A stretch of 64,000 bases of DNA from Tachypleus tridentatus (GCF_004210375.1 NC_134834.1:145113009-145177008), one strand, 5' to 3'. Shown: positions 24,096 to 36,660, numbered from the stretch's first letter. Notes: generated by a model not told the origin, from the sequence alone. Translations and numbers: made by a program.

Positions 24096-25708
24096 ACATC
24101 TTTAGAATAAATAACAAGTTTAAGGATTTTCGTGAGTTTTTATTGAAACATCACAATAAGACAAGTAGGTATGACTTTTTTAAACATATTTTCTATATTA
24201 TTGCAATCAGGCCTAATTTACGTATTAACAAATTCTCCACTATTTCGTACTGTAATATCTCATCATTACATCAGTTTAAAAATGTAAGTTTAATCGATGA
24301 ATTGAACTATTATTGAGTAAAGGAAATTAAATAGTTTAATGGTTTAAACCGTGTTTCCTGCAAAGTTATTGTGCAGTTTGTATTCATTTATCGACCTGCT
24401 GTTGTTATCAACTTATCAAACTTACTTTTCTTGCTTCTTTCTATTTTTTGTATATTTCTTTAGAACCTTTGTGCAACACATGAAGTATCAGTGATTCTAA
24501 CGCACGTATTTGCTGTCACGATAAATTCCTTATCATATTATTATCCTGCAATATCATTAATAGATGGCGTTTTGTAGTGATTAAGAAATGCCTACGTAGT
24601 AAAAAAGAAATACTGTTTTTTAATAACTTATACAGGCGGATAAAATTCACTGAAGTCTTTCAGATAAATTACTTTACTTTTATCTGGCTACTTAAGGTGT
24701 TTATACTGAAGCACTCGTTTTAACAATTTTTATGAGAGGCCAGTGTGGCTGTAATGTATTGATTTAATTCCAACATATGGCTGAACTTTTAAATATGCCG
24801 GTTCATTCATTATGACTCTGTAGATAAAAGAAAAATAGGTTCAGGTTATAAAGTACTGATTATTGACTCAACGTCTCAAATTGTCGAAAGAGCGAATAAG
24901 ATTCTTTTAATTCTTGGTAGGCCTCATATGGCAAGTAGTATATGCTTAAGAAATGTAAGCGTTATTCCTTATTTCTAAAAAGCATTGAGTCAGTACTTAA
25001 GACTGTGTTGAATGTAGATTTATAGGGCGATAACATGTTGATCCCACCAGGGCTTAAATTTGGAAAGTGAGGTATGGCAGAGAAAAGCTAAGTCAATCTA
25101 GGATATATGTTATTATAATAGTATATGTACCTAATTGTAGTAACGAGATAACCATGTGCCCCATCTGCCCTGTTTATTAATTAAACGACTGTGGTTGATC
25201 CAACATTATCTGTGTTCTCATTGGTTTGTTCGGTAACGCATTGAGCCAATATCTTATGACCACAGTGGCTGGTCGTAAACATGAGACAGATAAAACTGTT
25301 CTTGAATAAAATTGTAACGTAGCCCATAATGTTTGAATAGCAGCTTGATTTTTTGTTTTTTTGAAAGCAAGAAACGTTGCCAGTATTTATGGAAATATTC
25401 TATTGTCTTACACTTACTGATTGTTTAGAGCTTCTATTCTCTCCGTTATTTAAATCGTAGTGGTTTGTGTTGTCATTTTGCTTTTACCATTGACTGTAAT
25501 ATTCTCTATAATTGAGACTACGCCTAATAAAAACAACTACATATTAAATCAAACGCTACAGCACTTTCGTCTATCGGATGAAATTGTGACTTACGTATAA
25601 TCGCAAAGATTAATCGTCAGATGTTTATATAAAACAAAATAAAATGCTATAGACTAATCTTTTATAAATCTAAATTCGGTGATATTTATGTAAGAAGCCC
25701 AATACTGA
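24096..25708. other. AT-rich intergenic DNA
   Basis: No gene, RNA or repeat family was recognised. Confidence 0.5.
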
Positions 25709-25826
25709 GTGTGTATATTTTCTTATAGTAAGGCCACATCGGGCTATCTGCTGTTTTCACGAGGGGAATCGAGCCCCTAATTTTAGTGTTGTAAATTCGT
25801 AGACTTACCGCTGTACCAGCAGGGCA
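25709..25826 (-). repeat. SINE-B copy
   Basis: GTGTGTATATTTTCTTATAG, GGGGAATCGAGCCCC, TAGTGTTGTAAATTCGTAGAC, TTACCGCTGTACCAGCAGGG. Confidence 0.85.
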
Positions 25827-26222
25827 CTCAATATTTAAAAGAGGAACCAAAATACCGTGTTTTACGAATGATATCTGTTATAGCGATTCTCGTTTTCATT
25901 ATTGGTTAAATTACCAAGCATCTTGGTCAAATGATACTGAGAAAACTTTTTTATTATCCGATATACAACCTCCAACTTCGAAAAATTTTTACGCTGTGTG
26001 CATGTAGATTTGTAATAGGGGTCACGAATTTCTCGTTTCACCTCCGTTTTCCGTCACGAATAACTTTATTTTGCTCCATTCTCAGGGTGCAGATATGACG
26101 TCAAGAATTCGTCACACGCGGATCTAGCACATTGGCGCCACGGGTAATTGGCTAGTTACAATTAATTTCCTTTATATTACATTTAAAATTGTTGTATTTC
26201 AGCTACAGAACTAATATTCTAG

Positions 26223-26346
26223 CCTCCCATTGGCTTTGGCGTTAATTATAAAAACTTATAACGTTAAAAACTATGTTTCGATATTCGTGGTAGGCACAAC
26301 AAAAGTAGATCATTACGTAGCTTTGCATTTAACAACAAATAAATAA
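26223..26346 (+). repeat. SINE-C copy
   Basis: CCTCCCATTGGCTTTGGCG head (diverged), AAAAACTTATAACG, ACTATGTTTCGATATTCGTGG, ACGTAGCTTTGCATTTAAC. Confidence 0.65.
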
Positions 26347-28044
26347 ACAAACCAATATTTTATCTATTTATTGTACGATTCTGATAGTCATTTAGTTTGT
26401 CATTTATATCCTTCATAAGCATTAGTTTTTTACTGTACTCTTAATAATGCCCTGTTCTCTGAGTCCACACCTGAACAATAACACGCAGTAATTTATCTTA
26501 GGAGGCCGCGACTCATGAGTCTAAAGTTACACTATCAGTACTGTTTAATCAGTTTTTATTGGTTGCAAGACATTACTAAGAATGCCGGTGTAATGTTTTG
26601 TTTATGAACTGTTATACTGATATTATGTTGTGCAACAAATATTAAATATGTGAGAGAGTTTGTAACCAATAGCTAACATTTTTGAGTTATGTAATTATAT
26701 GGTATTGCTTTTCATTTAACTTTCATTAACAGTGCTTTTTTAGAATGTGTAATCCAGCTAATTCTATTACTATTTAATTGTATTTTTTTATTATTATTCG
26801 TTTAGTATAGAGACTATCTTGTATGTGTTTAGGTTTAACCTAAATCTCATTTAGCTAGTTGAACTTTGTGAGATATTATTGGAATTACGGCCAAAAATAT
26901 CGTTAACAGCGACAGTACCTAACTAATGAACAATGCATTTTAGTATTTATGTCTGAGAACTGATTTTTATTTTAACTTTGATTGCTGGGTTAAATATTTG
27001 AAAAAAGGTGTCGCCGTTTAGAAAAATTCAGTTATATGGTTTGCTACCCTTGCCAACAGTGCTTAATATATATATATGTTAGCGTAAAAGCCCGTCAAAA
27101 GTATTGGTGACTTTGGATAAAAGATTAAAATATACGATTACCACGTGATTCCATAAACGCATGAAACTGGTATCTTCACTCTGTTTTTTGTGATAATTCC
27201 TAGCATAGATTTGCGCTAAATAAATTTTTTTACTTATTTTTTACAGAAGTCTTTTCAGCTTTCCTATCCAAATTCTACTTAGCTCGACGTCATAATGATA
27301 TGGATGATCTGGTCTTGGGAACTCCCTCCTTGATAGGCTTTTATATAGCAAAAAAAAGTGCCTAAATTTAGGAGCTATTTAAGCGATTGAATTAAACTAA
27401 AACAGGAACGAACTATCAAAAGAGGAAGTTTATAGAATAAAAAATTGGACACGCGTAATTCACGAAATTCAGAGATATTGAGCGTGACTGTTTAAGTAAC
27501 AAACCAACAATGATGACATAACATTCGTAAATTACGATTTCTGTTTAAAAATGCACATTGTTAATGTTAAGCGGACGACAGTGCTTCTTTCCTATACCAT
27601 TTGCTACCAGCATGAAAACTGGCCAAATAATCGAAGTGAAATTACACAATTTGTATGTTAGTTACGTAGGACATCCAAGCGCTAAGTAATTGAAATAAAA
27701 ATAACTTTTTATGATTGTAAATTCACGCTGTTTTATTCTACTGATATAACAGTTGTTAATGTTAGCTCTTCAATACAAAACCACACAATGAACTACGTGT
27801 GTTCTGAACCCTGGATTTTATTCCGGAGACTTACTACTGACACCGAGGGAAAATATACGAAATTATAAATGTATGTAAAAATAAAACGAAATTACTACCT
27901 TGAAAATTATAGGAGATAATCTGTAAAATATGACAGTTAAAGTTCTTTATTTCGAATAAAATTCGGTTAAAAATTGCAAAATGTTCATATTTAACTGGGT
28001 TAACCCGATATCATGAGGTACATCTACAAATTAGTATTTATTTT
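26347..28044. other. AT-rich intergenic DNA
   Basis: No gene or repeat was recognised. Confidence 0.5.
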
Positions 28045-28292
28045 ACAGTTTCACGCAAAGCTACACGAGGGCTATCTGAGTTATCCGTCCCTAATTTAGC
28101 AGTGTAAGACTAGAAGGAAGTGAGTTAATCATCACCGCCCACCGTCAGCTCTTGGGCTACTCTTTTACCAACGAATAGTGGAATTGACCATCACATTATA
28201 ACACTCCACGGCTGAAAGAGCGAGCATGTTTGGTGGGACGACGATTCGAACCCGTGACCCTCGGATTACGAGTTGAGTGCCTTAACCAGCGT
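28045..28292 (-). repeat. SINE-A copy, head truncated
   Basis: AGTTTCACGCAAAGCTACAC, CGCCCACCGTCAGCTCTTGGG, ACGATTCGAACCCGTGACCC, GTGCCTTAACCAGCG. The first part of the tRNA-like head is missing. Confidence 0.85.
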
Positions 28293-29148
28293 TGTCTAGT
28301 AGCATTAATGTCCCGAATCCCCAAACCATCGATTCAGCATATGGTGTGTTGTAAGAAAGACAGTCATCCCAGTTTTAGATTTAATGCTATTATGTGTGGC
28401 GACTGCTTCTTGTTGACTATCTTTATCCCTTCCGTGTTAAACAGTTCATTCAAATCAGGGACGGCTATACCCGAATTCTAGATATCTCTCACCTGATCAC
28501 CTAGCCCAAGAACAAATAAACGGCCTTTTAAATTAATAAAAAATATCAAGATAGGTATGAAAATACAATTTGAATAACATCACTCGTAAGTAAATTAATG
28601 TTTAAAAATATGTTTGTAAATTTTTTACAGCGAATTTTCTGTGAATTTTTATCGATCAAACAAAGTATTTTTAATGTACGAAAACATGTTTTGGTAGAAA
28701 AATAGTTATTTTTTTCCATATATTTAAATTAAAGACTTTTGTGTTTACTGTCAGTCTAATTGATCTGAAAATAGAAGTAAAAGGAAATTACTTTTTTCTT
28801 CTTAATACACTAATTTTTCATTTTGGTTGTTACAAAATATTAATAACATAGGTGAAACTAATATATTTATCTTATGGTGTATTACTGGATATTAAAAAGG
28901 CAGTATCGATGATAATATATAAGAAATAAAGTGTATATAAAATATATTATAAGATATGTTTTTACTTGATACCTGGAAACCGTATATACTGCTCTCTCGG
29001 ATTAAAGGTAAGTTTGACTCCTAAATTTAAAATTTGTAATTCTATACCTTTGATGGGCAAAATAAGGTAGATTTAAAGAGTTGCTTGGACTTAAATATGA
29101 ATCTCGTAAGGTACTGAAAAAGAATCTGATTAAAGCTATTATAAGATC
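28293..29148. other. AT-rich intergenic DNA
   Basis: Very AT-rich, and nothing was recognised. Confidence 0.5.
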
Positions 29149-29205
29149 TGTTGGAGCGCGGGTTGGCTTTATAACATAACTGTGGATTTTGGGTTCGAAT
29201 CCAAA
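29149..29205 (+). repeat. tRNA-like scrap heading the tandem array
   Basis: GCGCGGGTTGGCTTTATAAC and GGGTTCGAATCC (perfect box-B consensus) lie immediately before the first 53-bp unit. It looks like the tRNA-derived head of a short element whose tail became the array. Inference. Confidence 0.45.
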
Positions 29206-31217
29206 GTACCAGTTTTATTGTGAAGTAACATCACACGTAGTACACACTATAGAGTTAAGTACCAGTTTTATTGTGAAGTAACATCACACGTAGTACACAC
29301 TAAAGAGTTAAGTACCACTTTTATTGTGAAGTAACATCACACGTAGTACACACTATAGAGTTAATTACCAGTTTTATTGTGAAGTAACATCACACGTAGT
29401 ACACACTAAAGAGTTAAATACCAGTTTTATTGTGAAGTAACATCACACGTAGTACACACTAAAGAGCTAAATACCAATTTATTGTGAAGTAACATCACAC
29501 GTAGTACACACTAAAGAGTTAAGTACCACTTTTATTGTGAAGTAACATCACACGTAGTACACACTAAAGAGTTAAGTACCAGTTTTATTCTGAAGTAACA
29601 TCACACGTAGTACACACTATAGAGTTAAGTAGCAGTTTTATTGTGAAGTAACATCACACGTAGTACACACCAAATAGTTAAATACCAGTTTTATTGTGAA
29701 GTAACATCACACGTAGTACACACTATTGAGTTAAGTACCAGTTTTATTGTGAAGTAACATCACACGTAGTACACACTAAAGAGTTAAATACCAGTTTTAT
29801 TGTGAAGTAACATCACACGTAGTACACACTAAAGAGCTAAATACCAATTTATTGTGAAGTAACATCACACGTAGTACACACTAAAGAGTTAAGTACCACT
29901 TTTATTGTGAAGTAACATCACACGTAGTACACACTAAAGAGTTAAGTACCACTTTTATTGTGAAGTAACATCACACGTAGTACACACTATAGAGTTAATT
30001 ACCAGTTTTATTGTGAAGTAACATCACACGTAGTACACACTAAAGAGTTAAATACCAGTTTTATTGTGAAGTAACATCACACGTAGTACACACTAAAGAG
30101 TTAAATACCAATTTTATTGTGAAGTAACATCACACGTAGTACACACTATAGAGTTAAGTACCAGTTTTATTGTGAAGTAACATCACACGTATTACACACT
30201 AAAGAGTTAAGTACCACTTTTATTGTGAAGTAACATCACACGTAGTACACACTATAGAGTTAATTACCAGTTTTATTGTGAAGTAACATCACACGTAGTA
30301 CACACTAAAGAGTTAAATACCAGTTTTATTGTGAAGTAACATCACACGTAGTACACACTAAAGAGTTAAGTACCACTTTTATTGTGAAGTAACATCACAC
30401 GTAGTACACACTAAAGAGTTAAATACCAGTTTTATTGTGAAGTAACATCACACGTAGTACACACTAAAGAGTTAAATACCAGTTTTATTGTGAAGTAACA
30501 TCACACGTAGTACACACTAAAGAGTTAAGTACCAGTTTTATTGTGAAGTAACATCACACGTAGTACACACTAAATAGTTAAATACAAGTTTTATTCTGTA
30601 GTAACATCACACGTAGTACACACTAAAGAGTTAAGTACCACTTTTATTGTGAAGTAACATCACACGTAGTACACACTAAAGAGTTAAATACCAGTTTTAT
30701 TGTGAAGTAACATCACACGTAGTACACACTAAAGAGTTAAATACCAGTTTTATTGTGAAGTAGCATCACACGTAGTACACACTAAAGAGTTAAGTACCAC
30801 TTTTATTGTGAAGTAACATCACACGTAGTACACACTAAAGAGTTAAGTACCAGTTTTATTGTGAAACAACATCACACGTAGTACACACTAAAGAGCTAAA
30901 TACCAATTTATTGTGAAGTAACATCACACGTAGTACACACTAAAGAGATAAATACCAGTTTTATTGTAAAGTAACATCACACGTACTACACACCAAAGAG
31001 TTAAGTACCATTTTTATTGTGAAGTAACATCACACGTAGTACACACTAAAGAGTTAAGTAGCAGTTTTATTGTGAAGTAACATCACACGTAGTACACACT
31101 AAAGAGCTAAATACCAGTTTTATTGTGAAGTAACATCACACGTAGTACACACTAAAGAGTTAAATACTAGTTTTATTGTGAAGTAACATCACACGTAGTA
31201 CACACTAAAGATACTTT
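29206..31217. repeat. Minisatellite: 53-bp unit, about 38 copies
   Basis: Units run AGTACCAGTTTTATTGTGAA, GTAACATCACACGTAGTACA, CACTAAAGAGTTA. I count 38 copies. They vary mainly at CAGT/CACT/CAAT in the first part and at TAAAGAG/TATAGAG/AGCTA at the end; three copies have a one-base deletion (CAATTTATTG). The array ends in an incomplete unit at about 31217. Confidence 0.95.
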
Positions 31218-31648
31218 AAAGATTAGTGAATGGTGGTGGAGATTTTTTAGTATTGGAATATAAAATGTTGGTATGATAATTCATACGAAATATTTTAACG
31301 AAAATTTAAACACTAAACATTGTAATAAAAAGTATTTTACTTGAAAATATATAACGATATTTATAATATCAATATACTTTTTAGTTGAACTAATAATGTC
31401 TGCAAATAGTCTTAACTGGATATAGTTTTACTTAGTATGCCACGTGATTCAATACTCCAATTTCTGATGGTTTTCTGGAAGAATACAAAAGAAAAGATTG
31501 TCTGTCTAACTTCAGTTGATATAATTTCTCTTCCTGCAAAGAAAAACAAAAACAAAATAAAACGTATACATGGAAAAATATGCTCAATCTTTTATTTGTT
31601 TTCAACTAATGATTTAGGTATTTAATATCTGACTTAATTCATTTTTAA
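31218..31648. other. AT-rich DNA after the array
   Basis: A 62-codon plus-strand frame at 31437 has no recognisable features. No gene is supported. Confidence 0.45.
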
Positions 31649-31902
31649 TTTAGCCAAAACTACACGAGGTTTGTACGTCCTAGCTGTCCCTAATTTTGCT
31701 ATCATAAACTGGAGGAAAGGCACATCGCTAACCCTTGAGCAACTCTTTTTTTTTTTTTTTTTTAGCGATGATTATCGTCTTGTGTTATAGCATACCTCCT
31801 TATCAGCCGTTGAAGCGTTATAAGGCGAGTACGTTCGAGGGGACAGAATCCAAGGCCAATACATTCAGATTAGGAGTCTGGTGTTCTAACCACGAGTCAT
31901 GC
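31649..31902 (-). repeat. Strongly diverged SINE-A copy
   Basis: CTACACGAGGTTTGTACGTCC, AGCTGTCCCTAATTTTGC, a poly(T) run at 31745-31763, AATCCAAGGCCAATACATTC, ACCACGAGTCATGCC. Order and spacing match SINE-A, but identity is low. Confidence 0.65.
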
Positions 31903-31972
31903 CAGTTAGATGAGAATAAATGTGTTTCGTAGAAAAGATGATAATAATTCAATATTTTTAACTAAGTTAGCG

Positions 31973-32256
31973 TGCTTTAAAGCAACGTTTCCCAAATATA
32001 TTTCACCCACGTCCCCATTAATAAATATCGTTTCTCGTGTGCACCCTTGATTTTTAAATGAAGAAAGAATGAGTTAAGTGACTAGATGCAATGCACTGAT
32101 ACACATCAAAACATTCTATGCATTTTAGCAACTACATATTACTTTTTTATCAATAAAATATATTAAAGCACTTAATTTTGCACCATTGATTCTACCCTAA
32201 TCATTTGCGTCTCTTGGAAGAGGACGCTCCAGACCTTGGGAGACGCTGCTTTGAGG
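31973..32256. mobile_element. Short non-autonomous hAT-type element
   Basis: The element spans 31981-32248 (268 bp). Terminal inverted repeats CAACGTTTCCCAA (left) and TTGGGAGACGCTG (right) match at 11 of 13 positions. They are flanked by 8-bp imperfect direct repeats CTTTAAAG (31973-31980) and CTTTGAGG (32249-32256), the duplication size expected for hAT. It encodes no protein. Confidence 0.7.
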
Positions 32257-32649
32257 TGTTCAAGGTTGCCGAATTTGGTAAAACCTCCATGAAATTTAGT
32301 AGATTTTGCTAATTTACCTGTTGCATGGCCAATAAAAGATTTTCAAATTTATTGCCCCTTTACGTGAAATTTGACCTTGTGATAATACTTTATAAGGGCG
32401 AGTTTTACGTCTAAATGTTTGAATATGCTTTATAAGGACTCATTGCGCAGGCGCAAGATAATTTCAGACAATGATGATCCACCAGTGCCTCTTTTAGTCT
32501 TGTTTTCATGTATTGTAGCTGTTGTTATGATTTGGTGAGTTGTGACTCGTGAATGTCAGTATTCGTTTACAGTGCATTGTTTAATTTTAAATTTGTGTTT
32601 TGTTTGATTTTTATAATTTTACTTAATTTACATTTAATCTAACCCACAG

Positions 32650-34510
32650 ATCATAATGGCTGAGAAAAGGATTGAAAAGGAGTTGATTTAATAGAAAGTC
32701 CTGCATAGGCCTAGTTACGAACAGAAACGTTAGTTGCCACAAAAATGGCCTAATTATCTAAATTTAGTTGTTTTAGTCGAAGTTCGAAAAACGTAAATAA
32801 GTCGTTTTGTAAAATATGCAGTTGTGACTTATTTGGGAGTGTTACCATATATGAGAAACATCTTGACAGTGAAAACATGTAAAATTTTAAAGCAAGTGCC
32901 GAGACTTCTAAAGTAACTAATTTCTTACGACCTTCAACTTCTTCATGTAGCATGTCTCAAGTGGTTTTTACTGGACTGAAAATGTGTGCGTTTGTGGCAG
33001 AACACAATCTCCTCATTTCAATACTAGATCAGCTTTCTGTCTAATGCATGATCTAATTCTAAAATTTCTAAGGGAAGTAAAAGTACAAGAACAAAAGGAA
33101 CAGCTATTTATCGTAATATCATTGGTGAGGAATACTTGGAAATTCTTATAGCACAGTTAAAGAATATTAAATTTTCATTAATTATTGATGAAAGTACAGA
33201 GGTATCTACAAAACAACTTGCTCTAATAGCTAGATTTTATGATAGTCATGTTTAAAAAAACATTTGACAAGTTTTTAACTTTTTTGGAAGTCAACTGCTT
33301 TTCTGCCCAAGACATTTACAATTCTATAGTAATTTTGTTTAATAAACATGGAATCTCATTTAAAAATCTGATAGACTATGCAAGTGTAATGATGTGGTCA
33401 AAAAGTGGTGCTCAAAGTGTTCTAAAGCAGAAAGTGCCATATCTCTTTGTATAAGGTTATGTATGTCATTCGATGCATTTATGTGCATCCTATGCATATT
33501 CTGAACTTCCAACTTCCTTAGAGAAGCTGACTAGAAACATTTATTAACATTTGTCAAACAGTTCAAAGAGATTATTTGAATGTGCAAAATATAAGTGTTA
33601 GAAAGACTACTGAATGAATGGCCAGCACTTGTTTTATTTTTTTTCTTCAGCAGCATTAGAAGATGGGATGACTGTAGCATTTACAATACAAGAAGGTATA
33701 CAAAGTCCAACTGTAAATATGTACTTTGCATTTCTAACTTTTATTCTGCCATGTGTAAATAAAAAAAAAACTTAGAGTTTCAAGCTCAGAGCTTCAGAAT
33801 TCATAGGCTACGTGACTCCATCAACAGTAGTATGAAAGGTATCCTTGGTAATCTTATTAAAAAAAGAAATACTAAAAGATGTAGATATATCGAAGGTTAA
33901 CATAAATGGTTCTTCAGTTTACCTTCCCTGAAGTGAAATATAGCGTGGAGCAAGAATTGAAAGTATCTTTCCGGAACCAAAATCCAAACCCAAGAACTCG
34001 AAGAATTTCAGTTTAAAAAATTGAAATTTTATGTCAAATTAAACAAAGAAATGTACAAACGGTTTGTATCATCTGGTGTGTTCACGTATTTACAGCTATT
34101 TGAAGCTTTAGGTCCAGAATATGTGTCTAAAGGACAGCCACAATCAATTATCTATCTCATTGGCCATGAAATTTCCTGATATTATTGAGGAAGAAGAGTA
34201 TGAAGATATCAATAGAGAATGATGAGAGTTAACTTTGTGAGAGAATGAAATTTCAGAACCAGAGAAATACTGGCATTATAGTTCTCAAGAAATATGTCGA
34301 GATAAATTTCGTTTCCCAATTATCTACAAATTAATTATATACTTAGTATCATTGCCTCATTCTTCAGCTGCAGCAAAAAGGCTGTTCTTTTTTGTAAACA
34401 TTGTAAAGGTAAAAAATCATTCCCAGCTGAATACGGAAACACTAAATGCCTTATTATATGGCAAAAATCTTTTAGAAAACACATGTAAAGAATGATAACT
34501 GTCTGAAAAT
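32650..34510 (+). pseudogene. hAT transposase remnant with BED-like finger
   Basis: Read on plus in several frames with stops. At about 32801-32880 there is a BED-like finger: SFCKICSCDLFGSVTIYEKH with Cys-x2-Cys and a later His. It is followed by SETSKVTNFLRPSTSS-like low-complexity text. At about 33110-33240 there is EEYLEILIAQL, then SLIIDESTEVSTKQLALIAR, which contains the catalytic-region aspartate (DEST). At 33239-33454 there is FNKHGISFKNLIDYASVMMW, matching the usual C-x-D region with the key Cys and Asp altered (AS instead of T/CDGA). At about 34280-34500 there is the C-terminal dimerisation block, with SLPHSSAAAKRLFF and LNTETLNALLYGKN. Several frameshifts and stops make it inactive. 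Confidence 0.8.
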
Positions 34511-34663
34511 GTCTGCAAAAAAACATGAAGGAAACTAAGTTGTATGCCAATGAAGAAGAAAAAACACCAATTTTTTAATAATATAAGGTTAGTTACATGT
34601 TTTTTTTATTTAATTTGGTAAAATCCAAGAATTTTCGGTAATTTTTAGAAAATTATTTGGCGT

Positions 34664-34790
34664 GTTTGTGTGTTTCTTATAGCAAAGCTACATCGGAGTA
34701 CCTGTTGAACCTATCGAGGGGAATCGAACCCTTAATTTTAGCGTTGTAAATCCGTAGACTTACCGCTGTACTGGCGGGGGAGAAATTACT
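34664..34790 (-). repeat. SINE-B nested in the hAT element
   Basis: GTGTGTTTCTTATAGCAAAGC, GGGGAATCGAACCC, TAGCGTTGTAAATCCGTAG, TTACCGCTGTACTGGCGGGG. It is flanked by near-identical direct repeats AAATTATTTGG (left) and AAATTACTTGG (right), a target duplication inside the hAT element, so it inserted later. Confidence 0.85.
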
Positions 34791-34832
34791 TGGTAAAATC
34801 CAAAAAGATCATCTGGCAATCCTGAAGATGTT

Positions 34833-35275
34833 TAGTCAGAAAACTATCGAGTAAGATAAATTTTAGGATTAATATACTATCTCGGTGCAGAAAGCTATGC
34901 TTGCTGTTTTGGTTTAGGATAATAGAAAGGTACACAGCTTTGAAACGTAGTAAACAATCAACAAGAGCATTGTCCGAGCATGGTCTAGTGATTCGTGCAC
35001 GAAACTGGAAATCGAAGGAAGTAGGGTTAACTTTTGGCTGTGGATGCGCTGTAGGGCTTTCGAATGGGGTTAACATTCAGGTAGAGGGTCTTGCAAGTTG
35101 ATTGGCCTTATTCTGGGCGGGCCATAGTTCAGAACTAGGAACTATTATGCCTGAACCAAAGGTTTACTCTATAAGGTGCCATTCAGTTATTTGCACAAAT
35201 TTCGGAAAAGTATTATTAAAGAATGTTGTCGGCATCTAAAACTTTTAGGATTAAAAACTTAATTAAACCTGTTTA
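34833..35275. other. Intergenic DNA
   Basis: Overlapping short frames on both strands (34786-35101) lack domain features. No gene is supported. Confidence 0.4.
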
Positions 35276-35392
35276 TTTCCCGGTTTGCTAGTGATAAGTC
35301 TATAGAGTAACAACGATATAATTCGAGGGGGTTTGATTCCTTGCTCCAGACAAGTAGGTACACCAATGTGGCTGTGCTCTAAAAACAAACAT
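35276..35392 (+). repeat. Diverged SINE-B copy
   Basis: CCCGGTTTGCTAGTGATAAGTC, GAGGGGGTTTGATTCC, CACCAATGTGGCTGTGCTC, AAAAACAAAC tail. Confidence 0.6.
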
Positions 35393-35416
35393 ACGATCTT
35401 TTCCCATTAATTTTAC

Positions 35417-35535
35417 TCAATGGAATAGTAGTAAGACTATTGATTAAAAACTCTAAAATCGAGAGTTCGATTTCCTGTGGTGGACATAGTAGGTAACCCA
35501 GTGTGGGTTTGCTTCAGAAAAAATCGTTTGTGAAA
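35417..35535 (+). repeat. SINE-B variant copy
   Basis: CTCAATGGAATAGTAGTAAG head, GAGAGTTCGATTTCCTGTGG, GGACATAGTAGGTAACCC, GGTTTGCTTCAGAAAAAATCG. It shares its 3' end with the fragment at 5960-6043. Confidence 0.6.
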
Positions 35536-35654
35536 AATATTGTTTTTTTAAATTCAAAGCAGCATGATATTTCATATATTATTTAATCAACAGTTTTTAT
35601 TTAGCTTTGTGGTGAGCTTGAGGATTCATAATGCTAGAATTTGAGCTTCGACAT

Positions 35655-35934
35655 CTACGGCGAGCACGGCATGTCCAGATGGTTTGGGTGCTCGACTCGC
35701 AATCTGAGGGTCGAGGGCTCAAACCCGCGTCCCACCGAACATGCTCACCTTTTCAGCCGTGGGAGCGTTATAATGTTACAGCCAGTCTCATTATTTGTTG
35801 GCAAAAGAGTAGCCCAATAGTTGGCGGTAGGTGGTGATGACTAGCTGCCTTCCCTCTGGTCTTACACTGCTAAATTAGGGACGGCTAGCGCAGACAGCCC
35901 TTGTGTAGCTTTACGCGAAATTGAAAAATAAACC
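35655..35934 (+). repeat. SINE-A copy
   Basis: GGCATGTCCAGATGGTTTGG, CGACTCGCAATCTGAGGGTCG, GGGCTCAAACCCGCG (box B altered), CATTATTTGTTGGCAAAAG, ACTGCTAAATTAGGGACGGC, GTAGCTTTACGCGAAATTG. Confidence 0.87.
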
Positions 35935-36012
35935 ACCACTTTTTCTTGGTCATCAGTGAATAACGTTTCATGCAAATAGACACCAAATAAGGAAGGTCAT
36001 TTCAAGATCCTA

Positions 36013-36286
36013 GGCCTGGCGTGGCCAGGCGATTAAGGCACTCGACTCGTAATCTGAGGGTTGCAGGCTCGAATCCCCGTCACACCAAATATGCTCGCCT
36101 TTTCAGTCGTGGAGGCGTTATAATGTGATTGTCAATGCTACTATATATTAGTAAAAGAGTAGTCCAAGAGTTGGCAGTGGGTGGCGATGACTAGCTGCCT
36201 TACTTCTAGTCCTCAAATACTAAATTAGAGACTACTACCTAGCGCTGATAGCCTTCGTGTAGTTTTGAGCAAATTTAAAACAAGCC
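36013..36286 (+). repeat. SINE-A copy
   Basis: GCCTGGCGTGGCCAGGCGATTAAGG, GCAGGCTCGAATCCCCGTC, GTAAAAGAGTAGTCCAAGAG, GTGTAGTTTTGAGCAAATTT. Complete but diverged. Confidence 0.85.
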
Positions 36287-36660
36287 AAACAATTTTTCGT
36301 CTAACATAAATTAGAAATAATTATAGTTAAATGTTTTATACAGACTTCTAGTTTTGTTGTTTCATTGAATATAGCACGTCAAAATTAAGAGGAACATTTC
36401 AAAATACATTGTAAAATTTTAAATCTTGCTCGTGCTGATTAAAACAACACCAATTCTCACTTGTAAAAGTTTGATTGATTACTTTAAATATGATCTAAAT
36501 ATCTAACACTAAGTTATATTGTACATATCACTTGTATATTCAGGCAGTTCACATTATAACTTTTCTTTTTGATATCTTTATTAAAATCTATAACGGATGT
36601 TACTTCGAGTTATCAGTTTGTGTCAGAGCATCGAGAAAAATATCAGAAGAAATAATTACA
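36287..36660. other. 3' flank of the secreted-precursor gene
   Basis: AT-rich, with a second AATAAA candidate on minus at 36577-36582. No other feature was recognised. Confidence 0.4.

Larger units (their letters stand above)
32253..34832 (+). mobile_element. hAT DNA transposon, about 2.6 kb, decayed
   Basis: The element spans 32261-34824. The left end CAAGGTTGCC and the complement of the right end GGCAATCCTG (CAGGATTGCC) pair as terminal inverted repeats. A related TTTGGTAAAA motif lies just inside both ends. Flanks GAGGTGTT (32253-32260) and AAGATGTT (34825-34832) are an imperfect 8-bp duplication. It begins 12 bp after the short hAT-type element at 31981-32248. Inside are the transposase remnant and a nested SINE-B. 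Confidence 0.8.

Noticed and set aside
29206-31217. CRISPR-like array
   Set aside because: Units are head-to-tail with no unique spacers, and the context is eukaryotic. It is a minisatellite.
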